A stretch of 21,050 nucleotides of DNA. Origin: JALVDI01 sp039186435. Lineage in GTDB: Bacteria; Myxococcota_A; Polyangia; Polyangiales; Houyiibacteriaceae. Positions 14,901 through 21,044 of this stretch are shown here, piece after piece. The notes under the pieces are model-generated. The model was not told where the DNA came from. It was given only the letters and a program-made list of their open reading frames with translations, and did no database searches. The stretch covers positions 1 through 21,050 of the forward strand of contig JBCDAA010000132.1 in NCBI GenBank assembly GCA_039186435.1, in the 5' to 3' direction. Positions within the stretch are counted from its first letter, which is position 1. Each line of letters opens with the position of its first letter. Both the position numbers and the translations under genes were made by a program.

Positions 14901-16526
14901 GTCCGGAGTGCGGTCGACCTGCGCCTCGAAGAGAGTGTGCATGCACGCGGCGTCGTAGGTCTTCGTCGTGGCGTTCCAATCGAAGAGAAGCGTGCGGCGC
15001 TCCACGTCGGTGAGGAGCGGCAGCTCCGCGACTTGCGTTTCCTCGCCTTCCGCCGCGGCGAGGAGCACCTCGAGACGCCGCGCCATCGCCTTCGCTGAGT
15101 CCAGCCCGACGCGGCGGAGGTCGACGTAGAGATGACCGCGCGCGATCGTGAGCGCTGCATCGCCCACGGCTTCCCTCGCGCTTGGCGCAATCACGATGTC
15201 GAAGCGGCCGGTGGCGGCTCGCGGACGTCTCGCCACAAGATCCGTCGCGAAGGTCTTGCGCTCGGTGACGCGCTGGAGCTCGGTCGCGAGAAGCGCCGTC
15301 GTCGCGCCGAGCGTTCCGCTCGCATCCACCTTCAGAGGCACGGCAGGTGCGAAGAAACGCTCATCCACGGACGCGCCATCGCTACGGTACCCGACGGTAA
15401 ACGTGCTTTTCGCGCCCACCCGGGACAGCCAGCTCACGACGCCTGCGGTCCAGCGAAGAGCCTCGTCCTCGCCGGTCGGGTCCGCGTAGTCGACCGTCGT
15501 GATGCGCGGAGCATCCTCGCTCGCCGGGCCGATCGCCGGGAGCACAACAGGGTCGAGACGCTCGAGGCGGCGCCCCCAAAACTCGTCGAAGCGACACATT
15601 TCCTTGTTCGCCTCGGTGAGAACGGCTCGTTCGTCGTCGTTCAGAACGTCGAGCTCACCCTTCAGCGTCGAGGGGCAGACCTCGCGTCCTTCGGTATCGA
15701 CCAGGCGCGTGATCCGCACGCTGCCATTCGCTGCGGCGACGACTGCGCCGGCCGGAGTCGCTTCGAGAACCGTCCCAGCCGCCCCGCTCGGAGCTGCGAT
15801 CTCGGCCTCGGTCACCATCAGCGTGCGACCGTCGTGGACGATCTTCGCGAGATGAAGCGGATTGGGGTACGTACGCCCGTAGTCGAGGGCGCGGACGAGA
15901 CGAACCGCGTCCTCCGCATCCTTTCGCCAGTCGATCAGCGCGAGGGCGTCCGGGCGGTCGTGTTTGCCGAAGTACGAACGAAGACTGAGGTCCTGCGAGT
16001 CGCCCGCGTCATCGCCCGTCTCGAGGCGTTCGAGAACGCTGGGAAACGACTCGATGGCGGCCTCGTAGCAGGAGCGATTGAGTTCGAGGGCGGTCGCGAA
16101 AGGCGGAATCGGAAAGAAGCGCTGCGCGAGGATTCGTCCTTCGTCGACTCCTTCTTCGATGCGATGCCAGGTGATGCCGTGCTGTGACTCTTGGTTCAGG
16201 AGCGCCCAGTTCGGCGCGTTGACGCCGGCATATGCGGGAAGCGGGCCGTCATGAAAGTTGATCGCTCCGCGCTTGGCCTTCGCGAGGACGTCGTCCGAAA
16301 TGATGCGAAGGTTGGCGATGGAGAAGAACCAGTCGACCTCCTCCGTGATGCGCCCGGCGAGACCCTTGCCAGGTTTGAGGACGACGATCGAACGCTCCTC
16401 GGCCCAGCGCACGATATCGCGGTTGTCAGTAACCACGCCGCGAATGGAGTGTCCTCGCTGAAGGAGGATTTCGGCGCACTGAACGAGGAGGGACTCGGCC
16501 CCCATGAGGTACGTAGTAAAGGACAT
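11994..16526 (-). CDS. One-module hybrid NRPS: formyltransferase, partial C, A with luciferase-like monooxygenase insert, PCP
   Basis: The protein is 1510 aa. Residues 1 to about 315: formyltransferase with the Asn90/His92/Asp128 triad (N-F-H-D-G and G-V-D-E-G, as in Met-tRNA formyltransferase and NRPS F domains). About 312-515: matches only the C-terminal lobe of a condensation domain; no HHxxxDG. About 525-750: adenylation core A1-A4 (Y-T-S-G-S-T-G-R-P-K-G at 675-685, F-D-I-S at 722-725). About 755-1113: a luciferase-like monooxygenase of the NRPS-associated MupA/Atu3671 (TIGR04020) type (W-T-P-E-R-H-F, A-S-G-W-Q-P-D-D-F). About 1130-1395: A5-A10 (Y-G-P-T-E-T-T at 1193-1199, Y-R-T-G-D-L, Lys1386). 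About 1408-1480: PCP with L-G-G-H-S-L (Ser1443). No thioesterase or reductase; an Arg-rich tail follows. My by-eye code is D-I-L-Q-L-G-M-I-W-K, near the glycine code. It is predicted to load and formylate glycine, with an oxidation of unknown position. Confidence 0.93.
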   Translation of the reverse strand: MSFTTYLMGAESLLVQCAEILLQRGHSIRGVVTDNRDIVRWAEERSIVVLKPGKGLAGRITEEVDWFFSIANLRIISDDVLAKAKRGAINFHDGPLPAYAGVNAPNWALLNQESQHGITWHRIEEGVDEGRILAQRFFPIPPFATALELNRSCYEAAIESFPSVLERLETGDDAGDSQDLSLRSYFGKHDRPDALALIDWRKDAEDAVRLVRALDYGRTYPNPLHLAKIVHDGRTLMVTEAEIAAPSGAAGTVLEATPAGAVVAAANGSVRITRLVDTEGREVCPSTLKGELDVLNDDERAVLTEANKEMCRFDEFWGRRLERLDPVVLPAIGPASEDAPRITTVDYADPTGEDEALRWTAGVVSWLSRVGAKSTFTVGYRSDGASVDERFFAPAVPLKVDASGTLGATTALLATELQRVTERKTFATDLVARRPRAATGRFDIVIAPSAREAVGDAALTIARGHLYVDLRRVGLDSAKAMARRLEVLLAAAEGEETQVAELPLLTDVERRTLLFDWNATTKTYDAACMHTLFEAQVDRTPDAVAVVCEGKSLTYRELDEAANRVAHVLRGRGVQADDLVGLYCYRSLDLLIGAYGILKAGGAYLPLDPDYPEDRISLYLEDSRAKIVVSNAEAQARLHTSAEVLVIDTDQRVAAAPPERVSAEVAPHNLAYVIYTSGSTGRPKGVMIEHRNVANFFAGMDDRVPSPKSAQGVWLAVTSLSFDISVLELFWTLARGFKVVVHRERERVQGAEASGRPMGFGIFYWGNDDGQGPKKYELLLEGAKLGDRLGFTSLWTPERHFHAFGGPYPNPAVTGAAVAAVTKNLDVRAGSCVSPLHHPARIAEEWAVIDNLTGGRTGLAFASGWQPDDFVLRPENTPPKNKPALFASIETVRRLWRGEAVEFPKENGEMHAVVSQPRPVSKELQVWVTTAGNPATYEKAGEIGAHVLTHLLGQSIEEVADKIRIYRDALRKHGHDPAKFKVTLMLHTYLAPTREEAREVAREPMKDYLRSAAGLIKQYAWAFPAFKKPEGVSNPFQLDLSSLNEEEMDAILEFAFTRYFDDSGLFGTVDDAVQRVNQLKAVGIDEVACLIDYGIQTPVVLESMKRVGEVIRRTSQPAADAPTEDYSVPAQLEREKVTHLQCTPSMARLLTLDDRARASLNTLDCFLIGGEALPGALVAEVRGLTQARIENMYGPTETTIWSSTQEAAPGEGITPIGTPIANTQLYVLDAHRQPVPVGVPGELYIGGDGVTRGYLYRDELTKERFLPDPFRGGEHRMYRTGDLVRWRSDGTIDFLGRVDHQVKLRGYRIELGEIESRLHELASVREAVVVAREDAPGDKRLVAYLTVRSEFDTDAARVELSAALPEYMVPSHFVVLDSFPLTPNAKVDRKKLPRPDEVMGRASVEFVAPENETQERIAEIWKKVLGVRQVGTRDNFFELGGHSLLAVQVHRELKSALGASTLAITDIFRFPTLGALADHLGGGKSGESQLSKTAERAAKRREMMRRRRRG

Positions 16527-16592
16527 GGTCGACCTGAGAGGGTGTATGTCACTACGCCCCTAGGGGAGCAAAGCTTCTTCGCGATTCGCCGC

Positions 16593-17588
16593 TTACTGGC
16601 TAAGGCCGATCGCGAGACCCACCGTCGCCGGATCGGCGAGGAGAGGTGCGATGCGCGCGAGCACCTCACCCATATGCGCGGTCCATTCCTCTGTCACGTA
16701 GACCACATCGCCCGCCGCAAGGGTGACGTCGCTGGAGTTCCCGTTGACGATGGCCCGCAGGCTCGCGCGATAGGCCTGCGGCTGACGGAGCGAACCGCGC
16801 ACAATGTGCACGTCCGTGCGATCACCGCGCTCGTTGAGGCCCCCCGCGCGGGCAAGAATCTCCGTAAGGCGAAGCCCTCGTCGGTAGGCGAAGACGCCCG
16901 GCGCCCCCACAGCGCCGAGGACCGTGATCGTTCGACCGCGCGCGAAAGGCACGTAGAGGTGGTCGCCCGGCTGAACGCGAATGTTGTGACGCGGCTGGCC
17001 TTCGAGGGCGAGCTGAACGCTGATCGGAAGCGCCTGGCCGTTGCGCACGAGGCGAGCGCCCGCGATGTCCGCCGGCGGAACCGTTCCACCCTCCACCACC
17101 GGTCCAGGACCACCGGCCGCCGCGAGAAGATCACCCACCCGCATCCCGGGCGTGAGCTGCACGCGACCCGCATCGCCGACCGCACCGAGCACCGACGCCA
17201 TGTGTCCGAGCGGTGCGCTAATCCGCAGTCCGATTCGAACTACGCGATCCATGCGGCGCATCGCCTCCTGAATTCGATCGGCGGCGGCGGCAAGGGTGAG
17301 TCCGCCGACATCGACGTCTCCCGCGAGCGGTACGTGAACGGTTCCGCGGTCGTCGACAACAATCCCGTCGTACTCCGTCGTTTCCGTAGAAAACGCCTGA
17401 ATCGCAAGCACGTCCCCCGGCATCAGCGTAAGCGGCCGAGCCGGATCTTCGTCGACACCTTCCGGCTCGACCTCCTGCGGCGCACTGAAGTTCGGGTCGT
17501 CCTGTGGAAAGACCGGTGCGTCGTCGAGGCGAACGCATCCCGCAACCAGTGCAGACGCTACCAATGCCCTTCCCCAAATCCCTCGCAT
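16593..17588 (-). CDS. Wza-type outer membrane polysaccharide export (OPX) lipoprotein
   Basis: This 331-aa protein is predicted to form the periplasmic/outer-membrane channel of a Wzx/Wzy-type polysaccharide exporter. It has a lipoprotein signal peptide with L-V-A-G-C, so Cys18 is the lipid anchor. The polysaccharide export (PES) domain spans about 52-125 and opens with L-M-P-G-D-V-L-A-I, typical of Wza homologues. Two SLBB domains follow, about 128-215 and 220-298, each with a V-L-G-A-V-G strand and an A-A-G-G or A-G-G-L turn; the first ends in P-G-D-H-L-Y-V-P and the second in A-G-D-V-V-Y-V. The C-terminal 30 residues may form the amphipathic helix that crosses the outer membrane in Wza. 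It is the first gene of the minus-strand operon, 66 nt before the NRPS, and diverges from the sugar transferase gene. It supports an exopolysaccharide locus. Confidence 0.92.
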   Translation of the reverse strand: MRGIWGRALVASALVAGCVRLDDAPVFPQDDPNFSAPQEVEPEGVDEDPARPLTLMPGDVLAIQAFSTETTEYDGIVVDDRGTVHVPLAGDVDVGGLTLAAAADRIQEAMRRMDRVVRIGLRISAPLGHMASVLGAVGDAGRVQLTPGMRVGDLLAAAGGPGPVVEGGTVPPADIAGARLVRNGQALPISVQLALEGQPRHNIRVQPGDHLYVPFARGRTITVLGAVGAPGVFAYRRGLRLTEILARAGGLNERGDRTDVHIVRGSLRQPQAYRASLRAIVNGNSSDVTLAAGDVVYVTEEWTAHMGEVLARIAPLLADPATVGLAIGLSQ

Positions 17589-17649
17589 GGAGGCCGCTTA
17601 GCTCGCTTAGGCGGGGCTGTGCAAGGGACATCACTGAAAAAGAAACGCG

Positions 17650-17677
17650 CGAGAGGGTCGAAGGAAGATCCCTCTCG
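17650..17677 (-). promoter_or_regulatory. Leader hairpin followed by U-rich run (possible attenuator) upstream of the OPX-NRPS operon
   Basis: CGAGAGGG (17650-17657) and CCCTCTCG (17670-17677) pair perfectly with a 12-nt loop. On the minus strand the stem is followed by CGCG and then TTTCTTTTTC, about 60 nt before the OPX start codon. A GC-rich stem plus U-rich run inside the likely leader looks like an intrinsic terminator or attenuator. If the minus promoter lies downstream of it, it would instead be an operator palindrome or block transcription entering from the other side. Confidence 0.4.
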
Positions 17678-17789
17678 TGGGCCCGTATGAAGACTGCGCT
17701 TGTCGCGTTGGTGAAGACGAGCTTGGTGCAAACGAGCTTGCGTCGCCCTGAACCTCTCGTACCATCACGGCGTCGGATGACGACCTGTC

Positions 17790-17794
17790 GAGGA
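17790..17794 (+). promoter_or_regulatory. Ribosome binding site (GAGGA) for the sugar transferase
   Basis: GAGGA ends 4 nt before the GTG at 17799-17801. It supports this GTG as the start rather than a downstream ATG such as the one at residue 16. Confidence 0.6.
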
Positions 17795-17798
17795 AATC

Positions 17799-19202
17799 GT
17801 GGCCGGTGGATGGGTCAAACCGCATAGCCCCGCATTAAGCCTGATGGCGCGGGTTCTCGATGCCGCCGTTATCGTCGTCACCCATTTTGTCGCGGTACGG
17901 CTGCACGGCGAGCACTGGCGGGAGCTGCACATCAGCGCGACGATCATTGCGGTCGTGGTGTTTCATTTTGCCGCGCAGAGTCTCGGTTTGTATCGAGGTT
18001 GGCGCAGCGAGCGAATCGGCCGCGAGGTTGCGCGCGTTTTCATTACGTGGGCGATCGTGTCGGCGCTTCTCCTAGCGCTCGGCTTTCTCAGCAAGCGCTC
18101 GGCGGAGTACAGCCGCTTTATCTCGATCGTCTGGGGTACAGGAACGCCGCTCGGAATCGCGTTGTGGCGCGGGCTCCTTCGGCTCTTCCTTCGAACGGTA
18201 CGCGCGCGTGGTCGAAATACGCGAACGGTTGCCATCGCTGGACTGACGGATCTCGGGGAACGCGTGGGGGAAGTCGTCCACGCCAATCCGTGGATGGGTC
18301 TCGTCATCAAGGGGTACTACGACGACCGCTTTCCGGAGCGGTGCCACCCGATTCCCGACCACCTCGGAAAGCGCGAAGGGAGTCTCGACGATCTGGTCGA
18401 GTCTGCGCGTTCTGGGGCGATCGACCTGATCTACATCGCGCTTCCCCTGCGGGCGGAGCCTCGGATCAATGAGCTCGTGAGACGCCTCGCCGATAGCACG
18501 GCGGGGGTCTACATGGCCGCGGACTTTTCGGCGTTTGATCTACTTCATGCGAAGTGGGCGACCCTCGGCGATGTGCCCGTGGTCAGCATTCACGAGACGC
18601 CCTTTTACGGCGTGGACGGTTGGCTCAAGCGGATCGAGGACGTGGTGGTGGGGTCGATGATCCTGCTGCTTATCGCGATTCCGATGTTGGTGGTGGCAAT
18701 CGGCGTGAAACTGAGTTCGCGCGGGCCGGTGTTCTTTCGGCAGCGCCGTTACGGGCTCGACGGGGAGGTCATCCACGTTTTGAAGTTTCGGTCGATGCGG
18801 GTCATGGAAGACGACGAGGCGGTCAAGCAGGCGACCAAGGGAGACCCGCGCATCACGAAGTTTGGGGCGTTCATTCGGCGGACCTCGCTGGACGAACTAC
18901 CGCAGTTCTTCAACGTGCTGACTGGGCAGATGAGCATCGTGGGACCGCGACCGCACGCGGTGGCGCACAACGAGCAGTACCGGAGCAAGATTCAGGGGTA
19001 CATGCTGCGGCACAAGGTGAAGCCCGGGATCACCGGATGGGCGCAGGTCAACGGCTGGCGCGGTGAGACCGACACGCTCGAGAAGATGGAAAAGCGAATC
19101 GAGCACGACCTCGCGTACATCCGGAACTGGTCGTTGTTCTGGGACATCAAGATCATCTTCCTGACTGTGTTTGGCTCGAAGGTCCGGAAGAACGCGTACT
19201 AG
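17799..19202 (+). CDS. Polyprenyl-phosphate hexose-1-phosphate transferase (WcaJ/WbaP-type)
   Basis: This 467-aa inner-membrane enzyme is predicted to start exopolysaccharide synthesis by moving a hexose-1-phosphate from a UDP-sugar to undecaprenyl phosphate. The N-terminal part has hydrophobic segments near 17-34, 46-64, 78-97 and 107-122. Then comes a Rossmann-like CoA-binding-3 region (about 140-262; T-V-A-I-A-G-L-T-D-L-G start). The catalytic bacterial sugar transferase domain (about 276-467) shows the re-entrant helix at 282-302, F-F-R-Q-R-R-Y-G-L at 312-320, L-K-F-R-S-M at 328-333, the Asp365-Glu366 catalytic pair in L-D-E-L-P-Q, V-G-P-R-P at 381-385 and K-P-G-I-T-G-W-A-Q-V-N-G at 408-419. 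The layout fits the long WcaJ-type (TIGR03023/03025) transferases; the sugar (probably glucose or galactose) cannot be read from sequence. It diverges from the OPX-NRPS operon. Confidence 0.94.
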   Translation: MAGGWVKPHSPALSLMARVLDAAVIVVTHFVAVRLHGEHWRELHISATIIAVVVFHFAAQSLGLYRGWRSERIGREVARVFITWAIVSALLLALGFLSKRSAEYSRFISIVWGTGTPLGIALWRGLLRLFLRTVRARGRNTRTVAIAGLTDLGERVGEVVHANPWMGLVIKGYYDDRFPERCHPIPDHLGKREGSLDDLVESARSGAIDLIYIALPLRAEPRINELVRRLADSTAGVYMAADFSAFDLLHAKWATLGDVPVVSIHETPFYGVDGWLKRIEDVVVGSMILLLIAIPMLVVAIGVKLSSRGPVFFRQRRYGLDGEVIHVLKFRSMRVMEDDEAVKQATKGDPRITKFGAFIRRTSLDELPQFFNVLTGQMSIVGPRPHAVAHNEQYRSKIQGYMLRHKVKPGITGWAQVNGWRGETDTLEKMEKRIEHDLAYIRNWSLFWDIKIIFLTVFGSKVRKNAY

Positions 19203-19250
19203 GCGTCTTCCTCGCCCGAGTCCCAGGGCTCCACTACTCCCTACTAAATG

Positions 19251-19837
19251 AAGACAACCATTTTTATGGACATCGAATTGGGGGAAGGTCGACACGCGCG
19301 CACCCGCCATGGGTCACCGCGGGTCATAAAGCGAAAGACAACCATTTTTGTGGATATCGAGTTCGGAGAAGGTCGACACGCGCACCCGCCAGGCCATGGA
19401 GACGTCCGCTCGTGTCTACGCTCGTGTCTAAACAAAGACAACCATATTTATGGACATCGGCGTCTGCTCGTATCTAAAAAGACGACCATATTTATGGACA
19501 CGGTGTGGAGCGACGTCCGCCCGACACGCACGGACCACCAGGCCATGGATTCGCTACGCGCTAGCTCCCCAGATCGCGGCTAGATAAAGACCGCCGGATT
19601 TGTGTACGTTGATGTGGAGCGAGATCCCGCCCGACATGCGCGCAGCGCCGGGCCACCAGGCCCACCAGGCCATGGATATGCGCCGATCGGTGATTCACAA
19701 AAGACCACCAAATTTGTGGACGTCGTAAATGAAGGCCGCCTGACATGCGCGTACCCACGAGGATCTACGAGCGCTGCAGGCGATACTGGTCGAACAGACG
19801 TCGGAGAGTTACTCAGACGACCATATTTATGGACATC
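19251..19837 (+). repeat. Seven-copy array of a palindrome-centred ~25-bp repeat beside a RAYT gene
   Basis: Copies start at 19251, 19335, 19435, 19479, 19587, 19701 and about 19814. The consensus is AAGACNACC then ATWTTTRTGGACATC. The core CCATATTTATGG (exact at 19435, 19479 and 19814 copies) is an inverted repeat, CCATA-TT-TATGG; other copies carry CCATTTTTATGG, CCATTTTTGTGG and CCAAATTTGTGG. The 19587 copy is the most degenerate. Spacing is 84, 100, 44, 108, 114 and 113 nt. Several copies are followed by a second conserved block: a CGACAYGCGC-like motif, then CACCC/ACCAC and often CCAGGCCATGGA (near 19389, 19538 and 19665), so the full unit is about 85-115 nt. Adjacent to a Y1/HUH transposase of the REP-associated type, this may be a REP-like family mobilised by it. 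It differs from known REPs in having an AT-rich centre. Confidence 0.75.
19652..19673 (+). repeat. Short tandem duplication within the repeat array
   Basis: The nonamer CCACCAGGC occurs twice in direct succession just before CATGG in the 19587 repeat unit, while the 19479 unit has a single copy. This is a small local duplication of the second conserved block and shows the array changes by slippage. Confidence 0.6.
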
Positions 19838-20111
19838 AAGGCACGACGCGTTCGCACCTCGTGAGGATGTATCTCGCTGCAGGAAGACCAAAGCGGCCGA
19901 TCCACGAACGGCCACAGACAGCGCGACCGAACATCCAAGCGCGTTTCTGCGGACGATCGAGTGTACCTACGACCACCAGCCCGACCGGAGAACCCGCGAT
20001 ATCCATATCTCGGCAGGAACGAAAAGCCCCGAGAAATCGATCCAACCGACCGGACCAAGAGCCCCGCCGACCTGCCGTTTGCGTCTCAGGTGATTCGAAA
20101 ACCGTGGCCCC

Positions 20112-21044
20112 TCACTCCCCGAAGAGCTGCTCAGCCGCGCCCTTCCCTCGCACCCATCGCTTGTCGCGGCTCTCCGCAAACTCTTCTACCGACGCCGCAG
20201 ATCCCAAAACACACGCGGAGTGAAGCCCGTACGGAGTCATCGCACCGAGCCACCCCTTCAACTCGATCCCCAGCTCCTCCAGCGTCTCCGCGAGCTCACG
20301 CAATCGCTGGCCTCTCATCCCGCGCGCCGTCGAATCCAGCAGCGCAAAGTAGTTCTCACGCGACAACGGAATCGCTCGACCACGGTCTCGCTTCCGCACC
20401 TCGTCCTCGAAACGCGCCAGCCCCGCCGGACGCACCTCCTCCAAACGCCGCTTCGCCGACGTGTGCGCCGACTTCGCGACGCTCTTGCACAGCCCCGCAC
20501 GCAGCGGATTCAAGTCGACGTACGCCATGCACGTCATCAACGCCCGCTCATCTAAAAGTGGCTGGCAGCGAAACCGGCCTTCCCAAAATCGCCCTGTGCA
20601 TTCGTCTTCGCGATTCGCGCGCCGCGCAATCCACTCGTTCAGCGACCGCATCATCCAGCTCAGACTCCACAGCCGTTCACGCCAGACCGCGATCCGCTTG
20701 CTCTTCGTCGCCTCCGGAAGATCTTTCAGCGACGCGCGCGCTCCACGAAAGAGCTTGCTGTACCGCTTCGTGACTTCGTTATCGCTCCAACCGTCCGCGC
20801 GACTTCGGTCCACCTTGACCACCACATGGAGGTGATTCGACATGACCGCGTAGGCGTAGACGTCGATGGCGTAGATTTCGCTCAGCGACAACAAACGCTC
20901 CTCCACCCACTCCTTCCGGTAGTCGAAGTCGCGCCCGGTGTACGGGTCTTTCCCGCACAGAAACGCCCGCCGAACGCACCGTGAAATGCAGTGGTAGTAG
21001 GCCGTCGTGTCTACATCCAAGGATTCTGCGCGCGCTTGAGGCAT
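20112..21044 (-). CDS. REP-associated tyrosine transposase (RAYT; Y1/HUH, IS200-like)
   Basis: The protein is about 310 aa and belongs to the single-strand Y1 transposase superfamily, which cuts and joins DNA hairpins through a tyrosine. The N-terminus has T-A-Y-Y-H-C-I-S-R-C-V-R-R-A-F-L-C-G (residues 14-31), typical of one RAYT subgroup. The HUH metal site is H71-L-H73 in M-S-N-H-L-H-V-V-V. The helix W-M-M-R-S-L-N-E-W-I-A-R (130-141) and G-R-F-W-E-G-R-F (151-158) are family hallmarks, and the likely catalytic Tyr175 lies in M-A-Y-V-D-L-N-P-L-R-A-G. A C-terminal extension (about 200-310) is family-specific. No frameshift is seen and all catalytic residues are present. I chose the ATG at 21042-21044; a TTG at 21048-21050 sits at the window edge and earlier starts would lie outside. 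The palindromic repeat array follows its 3' side. Confidence 0.9.
   Translation of the reverse strand: MPQARAESLDVDTTAYYHCISRCVRRAFLCGKDPYTGRDFDYRKEWVEERLLSLSEIYAIDVYAYAVMSNHLHVVVKVDRSRADGWSDNEVTKRYSKLFRGARASLKDLPEATKSKRIAVWRERLWSLSWMMRSLNEWIARRANREDECTGRFWEGRFRCQPLLDERALMTCMAYVDLNPLRAGLCKSVAKSAHTSAKRRLEEVRPAGLARFEDEVRKRDRGRAIPLSRENYFALLDSTARGMRGQRLRELAETLEELGIELKGWLGAMTPYGLHSACVLGSAASVEEFAESRDKRWVRGKGAAEQLFGE

Larger units (their letters stand above)
17589..17798. promoter_or_regulatory. Divergent control region between the OPX and sugar transferase genes
   Basis: This 210-nt gap must hold promoters for both the OPX-NRPS operon (minus) and the sugar transferase (plus). It contains a strong inverted repeat at 17650-17677 and a direct repeat ACGAGCTTG at 17717-17725 and 17732-17740 (15-bp period, about one and a half helical turns). 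No promoter boxes could be assigned with confidence. A shared region suggests coordinated control of polysaccharide initiation and export. Confidence 0.5.
19203..20111. other. 909-nt stretch without a convincing gene
   Basis: Between the sugar transferase stop and the transposase stop no frame looks like a normal gene. The first two thirds hold the repeat array described separately (19251-19837). From 19838 to 20111 I see no gene, no clear repeat copy and no strong terminator, only a weak GGCCG/CGGCC inverted pair near 19893-19912. Confidence 0.7.

Noticed and set aside
15582..16526. Formyltransferase segment as a separate sugar N-formyltransferase or Met-tRNA formyltransferase gene
   Set aside because: It is in the same uninterrupted frame as the adenylation and carrier domains, with no internal stop or restart signal, so it is an NRPS domain.
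16557..16566. CCCCTAGGGG palindrome between the OPX and NRPS genes as a terminator or operator
   Set aside because: It is only 10 bp with no loop or U-run, and the gap is too short and operon-like to argue for separate transcription.
12090..17690. Long plus-strand open frames opposite the NRPS and OPX genes (12090-13940, 15132-16187, 16191-17690)
   Set aside because: High-GC antisense frames that are Arg/Glu-rich with no domains, fully covered by strongly supported minus-strand genes.
17725..17741. Sigma-54 promoter upstream of the sugar transferase
   Set aside because: GG and GC elements are present but 15 nt apart rather than the required 12.
19248..19583. 111-codon plus-strand open frame over the repeat array as a normal gene
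   Set aside because: It consists of intergenic repeats, has no ribosome binding site and changes character between repeats. Only the in-frame peptide pattern is kept, as a low-interest finding.
19251..19837. CRISPR array
   Set aside because: Copies are degenerate, spacing varies from 44 to 114 nt, the spacers themselves share a second conserved block and no cas genes are present.
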